Part shown: one piece after another, positions 20,517 through 31,228 of the stretch
How the letters are laid out: the number at the start of each line of letters is the position of its first letter
Position numbering within the stretch: the first letter of the stretch is position 1
Assembly: GCA_019279435.1 (NCBI GenBank)
Contig: JAAALK010000081.1
Location: 27,678,457-27,742,456, forward strand
Length of the DNA stretch: 64,000 nt
DNA from: Zizania palustris
Taxonomy: Eukaryota; Streptophyta; Magnoliopsida; Poales; Poaceae
Direction of reading: 5' to 3'
The notes under the pieces: generated by a model
The model's input: the letters and a program-made list of their open reading frames with translations, nothing else
The model's database searches: none
What the model was told of the DNA's origin: nothing
Made by a program: the position numbers and the translations under genes

Positions 20517-20871
20517 GAGCATCTCCATTGTACTTGTTATCACACTTGCTATCCCTTAAAATAGCAAGTATGATCCAAAAAATCATTCCATTGTACTTGC
20601 TACTTGACTTGTTATTTTAGGGGGCTTGCTATTCCTCTCTCCACACTTGCTACATCTAGCAAGCCAACCAAACTTGCTATTCCAAGCTTGTTTAATTATT
20701 TTCATTTTCTTTGCATGTATATAAATTGATAAAATATAGTTACATTTAATTAGAGAATCATATTTAGTAAGTACATTAGAGTGAATAGCAAAATAGCAAG
20801 TCAATTTGAATAAAAAAACTTGCTATTGCTATGAATAGTAAGTCAAAAATAATAAATACAATGGAGATGCT
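20517..20871. mobile_element. MITE with GAGCATCTCCATTGTA-type ends (Tourist/PIF-Harbinger-like)
   Basis: 355 bp with inverted ends GAGCATCTCCATTGTA and (complement of the right end) AGCATCTCCATTGTAT, flanked by TTA on both sides (20514-20516 and 20872-20874). The interior is rich in 'cttgctatt'/'aatagcaag' motifs. It is itself flanked by inverted segments 'tttggttgagcttttagaag' (left, from about 20480) and 'accaaaagccaaccaaag' (right, to about 21125), so it probably landed inside an older MITE. Confidence 0.65.
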
Positions 20872-20874
20872 TTA

Positions 20875-21103
20875 ACAAGTCAATCAAACTTGTTATTCCA
20901 TTGAATATTGAGATTATTTAATTGTTTTCACTTTCTTTGCATATATATATAAATTGATTAAATATAGCTCCATTTAAATAGCAATTCACATTTAACTAGT
21001 ACATTGGAGTGGATAGCAAAATAGCAAGCCAATTAGAATAGAAAAACTTACTATTGTTATGAATATTAAGTCAAAAATAACAAGTAGAATAGAGATGCTA
21101 TTA
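20875..21103. repeat. Partial second copy of the 20517-20871 MITE, in tandem
   Basis: About 230 bp resembling the right two-thirds of the neighbouring MITE (20640-20871). Shared blocks in the same order include 'caaacttg(c/t)tattcca', 'ttctttgcat(a/g)tatata', 'gaatagcaaaatagcaag' and 'aagtcaaaaata'. It ends AGAGATGCTATTA. It lacks the left end, so it is a tandem partial duplication or an abutting truncated insertion. Confidence 0.6.
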
Positions 21104-21485
21104 GAAACCAAAAGCCAACCAAAGAGTTAAGGAGCCAAGCTGCTTTCTTCTAAAACAGCTTCCAACTCAGTGTAATTTTCACAGCCTGTACATGCGTGCT
21201 TCTACGGCTTCCGCTTTGTCTTTCCCCATCTGTCACTCCTTTCTAGGCCAGTGTCGTCCCGCCCTCGAGATCGCCATCCCGCCACCATGGCCGCCGTCCA
21301 GTGCACGCACCAGAGCAGCAGCAAAGCAGCAGAGAAGAGCAACCAATATCTAGAGCCATCCCGCCAGATCCAAAGATAGGTACTGATTTAGCGGTTCGTT
21401 CCGCCCCTACAAAATCGCTTCGCGTTTTCTGGTTGGAATTCATCTCGCCTCGCACTTGCACCCGCACCTTCCCCTTCTTCCTTCC

Positions 21486-21812
21486 ATGGCGTCCATCTTC
21501 AAGGCTCGCCGCCGGCGATCGCCAGACGATGATGGAGAGGAGGATAGATCCGCCTTTGGACGGGTCACTCGTCGTTGCCTATCACTAGAGAAGGGTGCGC
21601 TGGTGCCGACCAAGGCATCGACAATGGCAAGGGTGGCGAGGATGGAGAGTAGCCCCGGGTGGCTCTCCAACTTATTGTCCGGAGCGAGGAGGGTGATCAC
21701 CTCGGTGTTGTTCTTCTCCCCGGAAAAGTATGCTTGTATTGTGATATATTATGATATAAAAAACTATGAATTTTTATGTGAATCATTGAATGACATAGTA
21801 TTTTACATGTGA
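21486..21812 (+). other. Unrecognised GC-rich open frame, possible captured first exon
   Basis: An ATG at 21486 opens a frame with a basic N-terminus MASIFKARRRRSPDDDGEED and then ESSPGWLSNLLSGARRVITS. Its style loosely recalls N-termini of plant nuclear-envelope/nucleoporin proteins, but I would not name it. At about 21726 the GC-rich sequence stops abruptly (GAAAA|GTATGC could be a splice donor) and AT-rich DNA follows. No downstream exons were found, so a stranded exon or gene fragment carried by a DNA transposon is as likely as a gene. Confidence 0.3.
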
Positions 21813-22990
21813 ATCATTAATGACCTAGTATTTTACATATAATCAACGTTTGAAATAGATAAAAGTATTATAGACTTTTTACACAGCTCACCTCAAAGAA
21901 GCTTTTCTCTACATTTGTTTCAGTCAAATGATTTTCAACTTTCTCACAGCTGACATTCCACGATAACTTTTCTACAACCCAAGGTCAACAACAATTTTTT
22001 TTCACAGCCACAACTCAACCAAACACACCTGAATAGTACTCATTACTCCGCTTTGTGCTGGCTAATTCTTAAACAAGATTATAGGTGAGTTTGGGTACCA
22101 GATCAAAAGCCCAAAAGTAATCAACTTCTTACAGAATGGATCCATAGTGGAAGCGAATACATGCAACTAGTATCTCTGACAACTTTTTCCCTGTAAATCA
22201 ACCAGTTTACATTTGCCTTAAAGTTGAGCAGTCTTTAAAAATACCCGTTAAGTGACCTTATAAAAATCCCAAAGTTAACCGTTTCTTTATAATTTTGCCA
22301 TTTTTCTAAATTAGCAGATATTATCAAATCTTTTTTGTTATTTTCCTAGAATTTTTTGGCACAAGGGCAAAATAGTCAAGGATTTCTGAAAAAACAGCAA
22401 AAAGATTTGATAATATTTGTTAATATTATCAAACAAGTTATCAACTTTAGGGTATTTTTACAAAACCACTCAATTTTGGAGCAGTTTTCCCAAGGCTGTT
22501 CAACTGTGGAGCAAACATGCAATTCTCTGGTAAATCAACTGCCATGCTGATTCTTAATATAGAAAAATAGCAAAATTACAAACAAGAATCATTTTGCAAT
22601 AACTAAAGGTTCATGGAAGCGGATTTGGAACTATATAACCACTATGTAAATTCTGGGCACCATAATAATTTATGAAAATGGATTTCCCTATTATCATGCC
22701 ATAGTCTTATTATGCTGCAATTTTTTTACTAACAAATAATAACAAAACAGTGTAATGAAACTGATTTATGAATATATCACAACATTAACCATGTGATTTA
22801 TGACCACAGTAGATGACAATGTGAACATCCAAATGGTCTAAATAAAATGGAACAAATCAAGATATTCAGCACTTTCATAACCATGTGATCTGCATGCCTG
22901 AACAAGGTTGTGTGAAGAAAACTGAAACAATGAATAATTGAAGACTAACATTTTGTAACTAGATATGCTTTGATAAATCATGCAGTAAAA
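21813..22990. other. AT-rich intergenic sequence
   Basis: No gene or RNA is recognised. The stretch at 21880-22030 ('cacagctcacctcaaag' ... 'caaccaaacacacc') resembles the edge of a decayed DNA transposon, but I could not find a matching other end. Confidence 0.4.
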
Positions 22991-22992
22991 TG

Positions 22993-23035
22993 TACTCCCT
23001 CCGGTCGAAAATACATGACATTTTTGACTTTTAAA
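22993..23035. repeat. Stowaway-type MITE end (remnant)
   Basis: 'tactccctccggtcgaaaat' followed by 'acatgacatttttgactt' is the familiar terminal sequence of grass Stowaway MITEs. Only one end is visible. It abuts the broken 3' end of LINE-1. Confidence 0.5.
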
Positions 23036-24864
23036 TTCCAAGTGAAGCCCAGGAAGATTGGCTGAAGTGGCAAGTAAAGAATAGTGAGATGTCTCCTCAA
23101 GATATTCTGCGGATGTTTCTTGTGTTAAGCCTATCCAAAAGGAGCCAGAAGAAAATATGAAATTTATTGGAGCATTTGGAGCGCCAGGTCCATTTGAAAT
23201 TTTGAATACCGAATGGGGCTGAAGATCCCTGAAAGGGTGATTGTAGAATTGTTGCCAGGAGTATTTCGGCGATCCCTAGATGAATGTCCATGTGTCCGAA
23301 GTGTCATTGGTCCGTGCAATCTGATCGGTGATGAACCTTAGTTGAGTATACTCTTGGAAGGATTCCGGCGAGAGCAGTAGGTGGAAGTGGTGACTCAGAT
23401 TTGTATGGCAAAAAAAACATTGAACTGTGGTCGTCTTGCTCTTGGCAAAAGAGAACAATCTGGAAAAGGATAGCTCCTGAGGCTTATCATGCCAAAGATC
23501 AGATCAAAGTGAGACCGAGGATCCGTTTCTAATAGTTGGTCTGGCAATAGCCCAGAATGAGGTAGATAGCTGGAGAATCTCTCTCCAGAAAGAACCCTTT
23601 TTTGGCGCCAAATGGGGTGAAATTCCACTGCTAGAATAGTGGGACCAAATCAGCCTGACCCAAGGGATGTCTTCTGACTGTTGTAGAACTTATGGAGGTG
23701 CTTGAGGAGGAGAGTACAGTTCTGGTTTTGTAAGTTGATAACACTAAGACCTCCTTTGAGCTTTGGTTTACAGATCTCCTTCCAAGCAACTAAAGGGGTG
23801 GCTCTGGAGTTGATGTTAAAACCCCACCAGAGACAGTGTCATCGTGCCCAATCAATGTACTTGATCACTTTGACTGAAAACTTGAACATACACATGGTGT
23901 AAGTTAGGAGTGAGGACAGGCTGAGTTCACCAAGTGAAGCTTCCCTGTCATCGAGAGCCAGAAGGAAGTGTCGGATAGGCGGCACTCAATCTTGGCCATG
24001 ACAGGGAAAAGTTCTTGAACCTAGATCTCACAGTTCCCAGAGGAAGTCCAAGATCGGGAAATGGAAGAGTCCCCAGCTTACAGCCAAAGGTAGAGGTGAG
24101 AAAGGCAGCTTCCTGATCATCCAAGTTCACAGGGATGAGACAAGATTTATTGAAGTTAACTTTGAGCCTAGTGGATTGAGAGAAAGCCTCCATGATTCCT
24201 TTTAGACAGAAAAGGTCCCTCTAGGAGGCTTTGAGGAATATAGTTGTGTCATCGACATATTGAATAATGCGGAAATATTTAGAGAGGCGATGAAAAGCTA
24301 GGGCAGAAATGACACCAAGAGCAACCACTTTGTTAATGATATGTTGGAGATCTACTGCAATGACAAAGAGAAGGGGGGAAAGGGGATCACCTTGCCGAAC
24401 CCCACGTTTGCAGTCAAAAATTTATCGAGATGCCATTGAGCAGGAGCGAGGAATGACCAGAGCACAGAATAGTTTGCACCCAAGAAACCCATTTGGCGGG
24501 AAAACCCAAGTGAAAGAGCATTAGGGAGATGGTGGAGTGCTCAATAGTGTCAAAGGCTTTTCAAAATCTGGTTTGAGGATAATAGTGTCGAGTTTGAAGC
24601 AATGGCATTGAGAGGTGAATTCAAGCGTCTAGGCCAGATAGTCCTGTATAGTGCGCCCTTTTGATGAAGGCAAGGATTTTGGTGATAATCTTGACACTAC
24701 TGTTAACAAAGGATATTGGCCTGAAATTATTGACACTTGAAGGATTATCACCATTTGGGATATGCGTGATGAATGAGTTGTTGATAGCTCTAAGGCAGAT
24801 GGATTGATTTGAGAAGGAGGATCCCAATTCATAGAAATCAAAGCTGATAATGGCCTGCATAGCG

Positions 24865-25050
24865 CCACCTTTTAGAACACTGACAAGTGGACAACTGAGA
24901 CACTGGCCCTACCGCCGGAGGAATGGGAGATCACTAGGAACACTTCACTAATTTGTTATTCGTTGTCTGTTGTTGCCCAAGTTGCCCCAGCCTTCATTTT
25001 GATCACCCATTGGGTGGGCCTGAAGGAATTATGCCCAAGAGAATTCTGGG
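24865..25050. repeat. Direct repeat, copy 1, inside LINE-1
   Basis: About 190 bp beginning 'gccaccttttagaacactga' and including 'ggaatgggagatcacta' and 'gatcacccattgggtgg'. It matches 25678-25876 at roughly 86% by eye, in the same orientation, with an LTR-like segment between the two copies. Confidence 0.75.
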
Positions 25051-25053
25051 CAG

Positions 25054-25675
25054 ATCGGAAGTTCTGATTGAGAATCGAAAGTTCCGAGATCTGGGCGAAT
25101 CAGAAGTTCCGACTGAGAATTGAAAGTTCTGATTTAATTAAAATTTAGAGACCGAGAGTTCAGACCTAAAGTTTTGATCTTCCAATCGGGGCAAAACAAA
25201 TTGGATCTATTGAGCTTTAATTATGATTAAGGGCGCCTTGGGACTACATAAAAGGAGGAAGAGGAAGGTCGTGGGTTGTTGTTCTCATTGCTAAAACCCT
25301 AGCCACCACACCTCTCCTCTCCCCTTCTTGATCTCAAAGAGTTGAGATCGGCTTCTCTCAGATCTCACTATTCGTGTTAGCACGCTGGCGTGAGACAAAT
25401 CTCATCCTTGTACATGTGGACTCCGTGGAGGCATTGCTCGAACAACGGTTCATCATCTTCCTCCCGTGGACATCGCCGGACTTCGTTGTTGGATCGCCGG
25501 TGAACGGACGAAGCAAGGTGAGGTTGAGCAAGGCCGCATTTCCCCAACTTCTACTACACTAATGCGTCTCACGTTAGAAGGTAATGATTTATGATCTCTC
25601 GCGCACATGGTTCCTGGGTTAAGGGGTTAAAATTTAAAATTGTTGCCTAGCATAGCTTTCCCGTATCCCAACAAG
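25054..25675 (-). repeat. Solo-LTR-like segment between the two direct repeats
   Basis: On the minus strand it starts TGTTGGGATACGGGAAAGCT, a start I recognise from grass LTR retrotransposons. It contains a possible TATA-like 'ccttttatgtag' followed by a CT-rich leader. The far end is unclear (no exact CA and no five-base duplication), and the outer portion has internal repeats of 'gaagttctgattgagaatcg'. It has no coding capacity. A solo LTR is the best explanation. Confidence 0.45.
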
Positions 25676-25677
25676 CA

Positions 25678-25876
25678 CCACCTTTTAGAATACTGACAAG
25701 TGGACAACTAAGACACTGGCCCTGCCAACCCTGGAGGAATGGGAGATCACTAAGAACACTTCACTAATTTGTTGTTCATTATCCATTATTTCCCAAGTTG
25801 CCCCAACCTTCATTATGATCACCCATTGGGTGGTCGTGATGGAATTGTGCTCGATGCCAGAAATGTGCCAGATGGC
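25678..25876. repeat. Direct repeat, copy 2, inside LINE-1
   Basis: Counterpart of 24865-25050. It is continuous on its right side with LINE-1 ORF1 sequence, so this copy is probably the original position and the other the duplicate. Confidence 0.7.
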
Positions 25877-27885
25877 CATGCATTTACTAGTCCACCTAGC
25901 GTTGGATCCAGCCTAGCTCCCTAAGGAAGATTGGACCCTCAAACAAGTGAGGGTTGCCATTGTTCGATAGGGGGTCTTCATCAACTTGTTGTTGATCTGC
26001 CATGTCTGAATGGACGATCTATACAGGAAATGTCCAAGAGCGACCTGCTCCATCCATGCTACAACCAAGCTTCAGGGTGATTCTACAAGGGATGTCTAGA
26101 GTATCTTCATACAAAACTTTAACCAAAACCCTAGAAAAGCTCGGGTCCGAAGAGTGCTAGCATAGCAATTTACAAAATCAAGCACAACCTTGTTGAATAA
26201 ATTGATGCTCCTTGAAGTTGAGGGGATAGCCAAGAAACATCAACCAATTGAAGTGAAAGAACGAAGATTAGCGATGCTTTTATCATGCTTGACGAAGCGA
26301 ATAAGGTGGAGAAGAGTTGATTTCCCCACTTCATCCAAGGCTCCTTCGCATTCCTCGGTCGCCATGTCTTCATGATGACGGCAATGCTCCCCAGAGATAA
26401 TAATGAAGATGCAATTACGGCGCTGATGACCGCCCTGTCATACAAGACTCCTCTGTGATGTAGGAAGGAACGGATCAACAGGAAAGTTGGCCATGGTTGT
26501 GGAGGTTACAAGAGGAGGCACTAGGGGGAAACTGCACTGAGTGTTCGGTGTTGCCAGAGAAGTTGAGGAAGGAAGAGAACTACACACTCTACCCGAGGTG
26601 GCCGTAACAACTTCCAATGCAGGCATAGAGGCGCTCGAAGTGGAGGCTAGGAGGCAAAGTTGCTTAGGGACCTAGCAGTAATTGCCAAATGAAGTTTTCC
26701 TCAAACAGTGATGGGCCTTGTGACCGAAGTGAAAGCAGGAGAAACACCGAGGGGTAGAATTGAAAAGAGCTTCATGATGTCCCTACAGCAGACATTTAAT
26801 GTTTGCCAAGGGAGAGAGATTTCCCACATTGCACAGGACACCTTTTGACACCATGACACCAAGCCTTCTAGAGGGCTGAGATTGAAGATCACCTTTGAGC
26901 CTGCAGAAGATCTTCCAAAGGGGAGAAGTGTCTGAATACCTAGAACCGAGGCTGAACTGAGAGACATTGAGGCCCCAACGTGAACCGACATTGCTCTGGT
27001 TTGAATTTTGGTTGGTGAAGCTCCCGAGGAGGGAGAGGAGCTTGCTGTTCTTGCTGAACAGACTTTGAAGAGAGAGCACCTTACTGTTTTTGGAGTTCTT
27101 GTTGAGCAAACCAATCTTACTGATCAAAGGAGAATGAATTTTGCATGATATGTGACTTGTAGGAAGCAACAAAAGAATCAGGAGAGTAGGAGAAAATAAC
27201 TGGTCTGTCAGCAAAAGAAACCCTTTTGAGAGCCATTGATCATCGGTGGCGTTTCTTGCTAACAGTAGTCTAGCTAGCAGATAATTCCTGATCCCATTTA
27301 GTTTTTTCCGAAATCCAGATGGCCCCTATATCTCTCCAGAGATTAAAATAAACATCAAAGTTGTCTAAGATAAAGCGCTTGATGCTATAAATCATGAAAC
27401 CCACATTCTAAGAAGCCACGGAAAACCAGAAGTGTCTATCACATTGATATTGAACATGAAATCCAGCAAGGGAGCCAGCTAAACAGGCGTGAAGAGCCAA
27501 GCTCACAGCAGTTTCAGTGAGGCGAAAAGTATAGCACCAGAATACAGCCAACATGTAAAAAGATCCATTTGGAGAAGAAAGGATGGTGAACCGGTGATCC
27601 AAATAAAGACAGGACTTTCTTCTGGAAAAGTTGTCCATCCAAGAAATCCCAAGAAGAATCCAGAGACTTAAGGGTTGGGTCCTGGTCAAGCTCAAGAAGA
27701 GCTAGAGGAGGGCCAGCCATAGCCGGGAAAGGAGGAGCAAGGAGCAACAGGGGTAGAAGGGGAGGGGAAGGAGAGGTCAAACCCGGTTATTAGGGGAGAT
27801 GGAGCCATGACAAGGTCCCGAGAGCTGTCAGGAGAAGCATCAGAGCAGATAGAGGAGGAGGACGCGAGAGCGAGAGGAAGCCATT

Positions 27886-28633
27886 AGTAATGCTCCTTTC
27901 TTTGAAGTTTGACTGAATAGCTACAGTACAACAACAATTTAAATAATTGATTCATGCTTAACTTCACCTAATAATGCACTAGCATGATAAGATCTCCCAA
28001 AGGTAAACACGAAATGATTTACTTAATACATGAAAATGCATCCAAACATTTTTTACCTATAGTTGTATACATGTTGTCTAGTGAAGGTGAAGGAATTGAC
28101 TAAGAAATAATGTTTACAAACTAGTACATATAGTTACTTGTCTCACAAATACAGCTCTTAATAAGAGCCACCCCTTAATAATAACACATACCCAAAGTTC
28201 TGGCAATAATTTATAAATTGATTCTGCAACAATAAATATTGTGTTGATGACAATTATGAATCTATTAGGCTATAAAATCAAATTATTCAATAACAAAATG
28301 TTAATAGTTAGCTGCATCATGAATCCTCAATTCCTCTCTTGAACTATAACTTAGCCAATTTTCTAGATTTTTTTCCTTCAATACACTACCATGCTCAAAC
28401 AACCAACAAAAACAGAACACCATAATATTATTTTAATCAAATTCAGGATTTCAGAGTATATGAAGTTTGCAGATGACAAGTTTATGACCCAACAAATACC
28501 ACATCTGACATCTAACAACCAGATTAAGAAGAGTTAATGCACACGGATCTGAAGATGCATGACAGCATGTGATACCAAGCTTATGCCATTAATAATCGTA
28601 CACATGTGGCGCCGGCGGCGGAGCCTATACCGC
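27886..28633. other. AT-rich intergenic sequence
   Basis: No gene or transposon end is recognised between the LINE-1 5' end and the SERF-like gene. The last 100 bases would be the 3' UTR of the latter. Confidence 0.45.
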
Positions 28634-28947
28634 CTATTTCTTTCCGCCGTCAGACTTATTCTTGGAGTCCGTCGAGGTCCCGCCGGCGCCGCCCGCAGAC
28701 TGCGCCGCCTTCTTGGCGGCCTTCTCCTCCAGCGCCTTCTTGTCCCTGCACCAGACACGGAGAACCAAGAAAACCCGGATCGGACACGCGTGCGTGGGAC
28801 TGGGGCGGGGGAGATCGAATCGGGGATCGCTTAAGCACAAAACGCACCTCTCGCGGCGCTGCTCTGGAGTCAGCCCGTCCTGCGAGCCCTTGCCGTTAGG
28901 CTTCCGCGCCTGCGCGCGTTCGCGGTCGCGCTCCCTCTGGTTTCCGC
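28634..28947 (-). pseudogene. SERF/4F5-family small protein gene, start missing
   Basis: Two exons are clear on the minus strand. The upstream exon (about 28947-28848) encodes GNQRERDRERAQARKPNGKG and then DGLTPEQRRER. The donor GAGAG|GTGCG and acceptor GTGCAG|GG join it to 28745-28634, which encodes DKKALEEKAAKKAAQSAGG and ends KNKSDGGKK-stop. This is the SERF/4F5 pattern: tiny, highly charged proteins that in animals modulate amyloid aggregation; the plant role is poorly known. The expected MTR start is not in place. Upstream of GNQR the bases read GCACGC with neither ATG nor an AG acceptor. An ATGACCC at 29251 could be a first exon only with a non-canonical splice site. It is therefore either a pseudogene or has an unusual 5' end. 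Confidence 0.6.
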
Positions 28948-29263
28948 GTGCGCCCGCCGCCGGGAGTCAAGGAAGAAACGGAGGGGAAAGAGATCGGATC
29001 GCCGCAGCAAGAGCATGGACACCAAACGAGATCGCGAAAAAAAAAAGAGAGGCAGAGATCGAATCGAGACAGAGAAGGATATGAGTCATCTTGCTGCTTC
29101 CTCGCCTCGCCCTGGCTCCCCCGCCGGAGACGACCTCGCCGACGACACGGATCGCTCGTCCCTCTGAATCTCTCGCCTCGGCGGCTTCCTCGGGGGGTAA
29201 TACTTGGGGAAGGCGGTGGGGAGCTTGCGGTAGCCGCGTCAGACGGGTCATGGTTAGCACACA

Positions 29264-29400
29264 AACTCCGTGCTAATTTAAGTTTTCGATGTGTTTAGAG
29301 GTTGTCGGATTAAATCGTATTAAGAGCTAATTTAAGTATTAAACATAGATTAACAGTAAAACTAAATACATAAATAAGAGCTAATTTTTGCAATTTTTTT
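29264..29400. repeat. Truncated Tourist-like MITE fragment
   Basis: 'ttgtcggattaaatcgtatt', 'aagagctaatttaagtatta' and 'aacatagattaacag' follow the consensus order of the same broad grass MITE group as 255-602, but the far end is missing. Confidence 0.4.
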
Positions 29401-29593
29401 AAACTGTCGTACAAATTTGAAATTTTATTTTAAAAAATATTGTTTCAAAAAAAAACTAAAAAAAATGGATGCTTACGGATATAAAAAAAATAAAAAAGAC
29501 ATAGTTAAGCGAGCACATGACCTCACCCTGTATAATTGTTGATTTGCCTTGATTCTATTGTGGTGTTACCGGTGTCCATAGTGATTCAAAACT

Positions 29594-29923
29594 AAGAAGG
29601 CGTTTGGTTGAGTTTATTTTAAGTGTTATCTGTTTACGGTGTAAATTAATTAAGTTAGATTTTGTTTGGTTTAAATGTACTGGTATTTGATAGCACGTAA
29701 TCAGATTACAACCTAGTAATCAACCCATTACACTTTAACCAGTCTGATATCAGATTACGTTACTAGAATACATTGTACTTATCAACCAAACACTATAATG
29801 TAAACAAAATACATTACATTTGTTAACCAAACAAATCTAATAATCTGATACATTGTTATCACTTGACACTGTAATTAATTCCATTACATTTACGTTACCT
29901 TGAGTAAATCAAACACCATCTTA
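29594..29923. mobile_element. MITE with AAGAAGGCGTTTGGTTGA-type ends
   Basis: The left end AAGAAGGCGTTTGGTTGAG pairs with the complement of the right end AAGATGGTGTTTGATTTAC. The interior is AT-rich with repeated 'aatcagattac'/'cattacattt' motifs and no coding sequence. The flanks TA(A)/TTA are compatible with a short target duplication, but not an exact one. Confidence 0.55.
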
Positions 29924-30349
29924 TTATCAACAAGATAAAAAGAATACTTCTGCACCGACGACAACGTAGCTACTTTCATATCGCATCCACGCTAGGTACC
30001 AGGTGATTAATTGTCCATAGTGATTTGTAACTTGTCGTAACCAACATCAAAAAGGATACTCCTGCACCGAGGAGAACATGGATACATATTGCAGGGATGT
30101 CCATAAGCTGGAGAACAAGCTGGACGACTTGGAAACAAGACAAGATCTTTACAAATTAAAAGTTTGGTGTCAAAATAAAATCCCAAATTAAAAGCTTGGC
30201 ATCGCCGAGACTCAAGTTTAATTAGGATTCAGGATGTAAGCTTTAAGCTTAGAGTCCAGGGTTTAGGTTGATTGGAAGTTGCATGAAAATAATATTGGGT
30301 TTGTGCATATAAAACCACACACTCGTGTCATCGTTGAGAGAATAAGAGA

Positions 30350-31100
30350 TTATGAATAGGTTGTATGAATGTAATTTGAATATCAAACTCCTTAGCTTTG
30401 TTCTTGACAATTGCTCGGTTAATGATGTTGTGGTGCAGGAAGACAGGAAGTACTTGTGTTCTCTTACCCAAGAATTCATTAGACATAAAAGGAGGTTTCT
30501 TTCAAATTCGATAGATCAAGATGGCTTGAAACACATTGCTCCCATTCTTGTTAATATGTGAGAGAATTAATTATACCTACAAATCCTGAAATCCACATCA
30601 AGAAATAAAAATTAATTTGAGTTGGCAAAAGCTACTAAGCTATGTTTAGAAACTGATACTCCAACCAACCAGATAGAATTCAACATTTGACATGCTTAAG
30701 AGAACTATTAAATTTTATGAACCTTTTGGTCGATTAGAAGAATATGATAGTTCTTACAAGTTTAGCTCACATCGGATGAGGATTAGACACATGTTACTCA
30801 AGTAACAGATTGCCGATAGGTCTTCTATGAAGCAACTCTAAGAGATTATGGCACAAAATTTCCTAATGCAAGTCCTTTCTTCAATGAATTATATGGAATT
30901 TATATTTTTTTTGCAAGAATGAATGCGGAGTAGTGATCCATTTATTGCTACAATGGTTGTGCTGATGATACAAAAAATTGAGAAAAATAAACAGGAGAAT
31001 TGTAACAGGTAATTTGTCTATAGCATTCATTCTTTCGTTACAAGTTGAAGTCTATTCAGTACAATTATGGACTACTTTATCCTTTTAAAAAAGATGTGAA
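30350..31100 (+). pseudogene. hAT-superfamily transposase fossil
   Basis: The clearest frame (30352-30561) reads LDNCSVNDVVVQEDRKYLCS and then DQDGLKHIAPILVN, matching the TLDNAxxN...QDGL region of plant hAT transposases. Downstream, in shifting frames, are remnants compatible with 'FATKVFSG...ASPFFNELYGI', 'ECGVVIHLLLQWLC' and 'SIQYNYGLLYPF'-like blocks, in the order expected before the dimerisation domain. Multiple stops and frameshifts make it non-functional. No terminal repeats were identified. Confidence 0.55.
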
Positions 31101-31228
31101 AGTTGAACTACGAGAAAATGCTTCAGTAAACTATTTGATGAATATGCAAAGCAACCGACACAATACGTAAATCACCAGAATGTATTTCATCATTAAGTAT
31201 GCGGCCACCATAATCTTTAATTCATTTA

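Larger units (their letters stand above)
23041..27885 (-). mobile_element. LINE-1: decayed L1-type LINE
   Basis: Reading down the minus strand: a GC-rich 5' UTR (about 27885-27730); ORF1-like pieces MAGPPLALLEL, FRLTETAVSLALHACLAG, and AFM-to-TLK and HSDMADQQQVDEDPLSNNGN blocks; then reverse-transcriptase pieces (NNSFITHIP, NFRPISFVN, FSQSTRLKVNFNKSCLIPVN, LPFPDLGLPLGT); and a zf-RVT remnant (FFWLLLDRLNTRNI). The same blocks occur in order in intact LINE-2, so this is the same or a sister family. Numerous stops and frameshifts, a large deletion between ORF1 and mid-ORF2, and loss of the 3' tail make it inactive. An LTR-like segment interrupts it at about 25054-25675. Confidence 0.8.
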
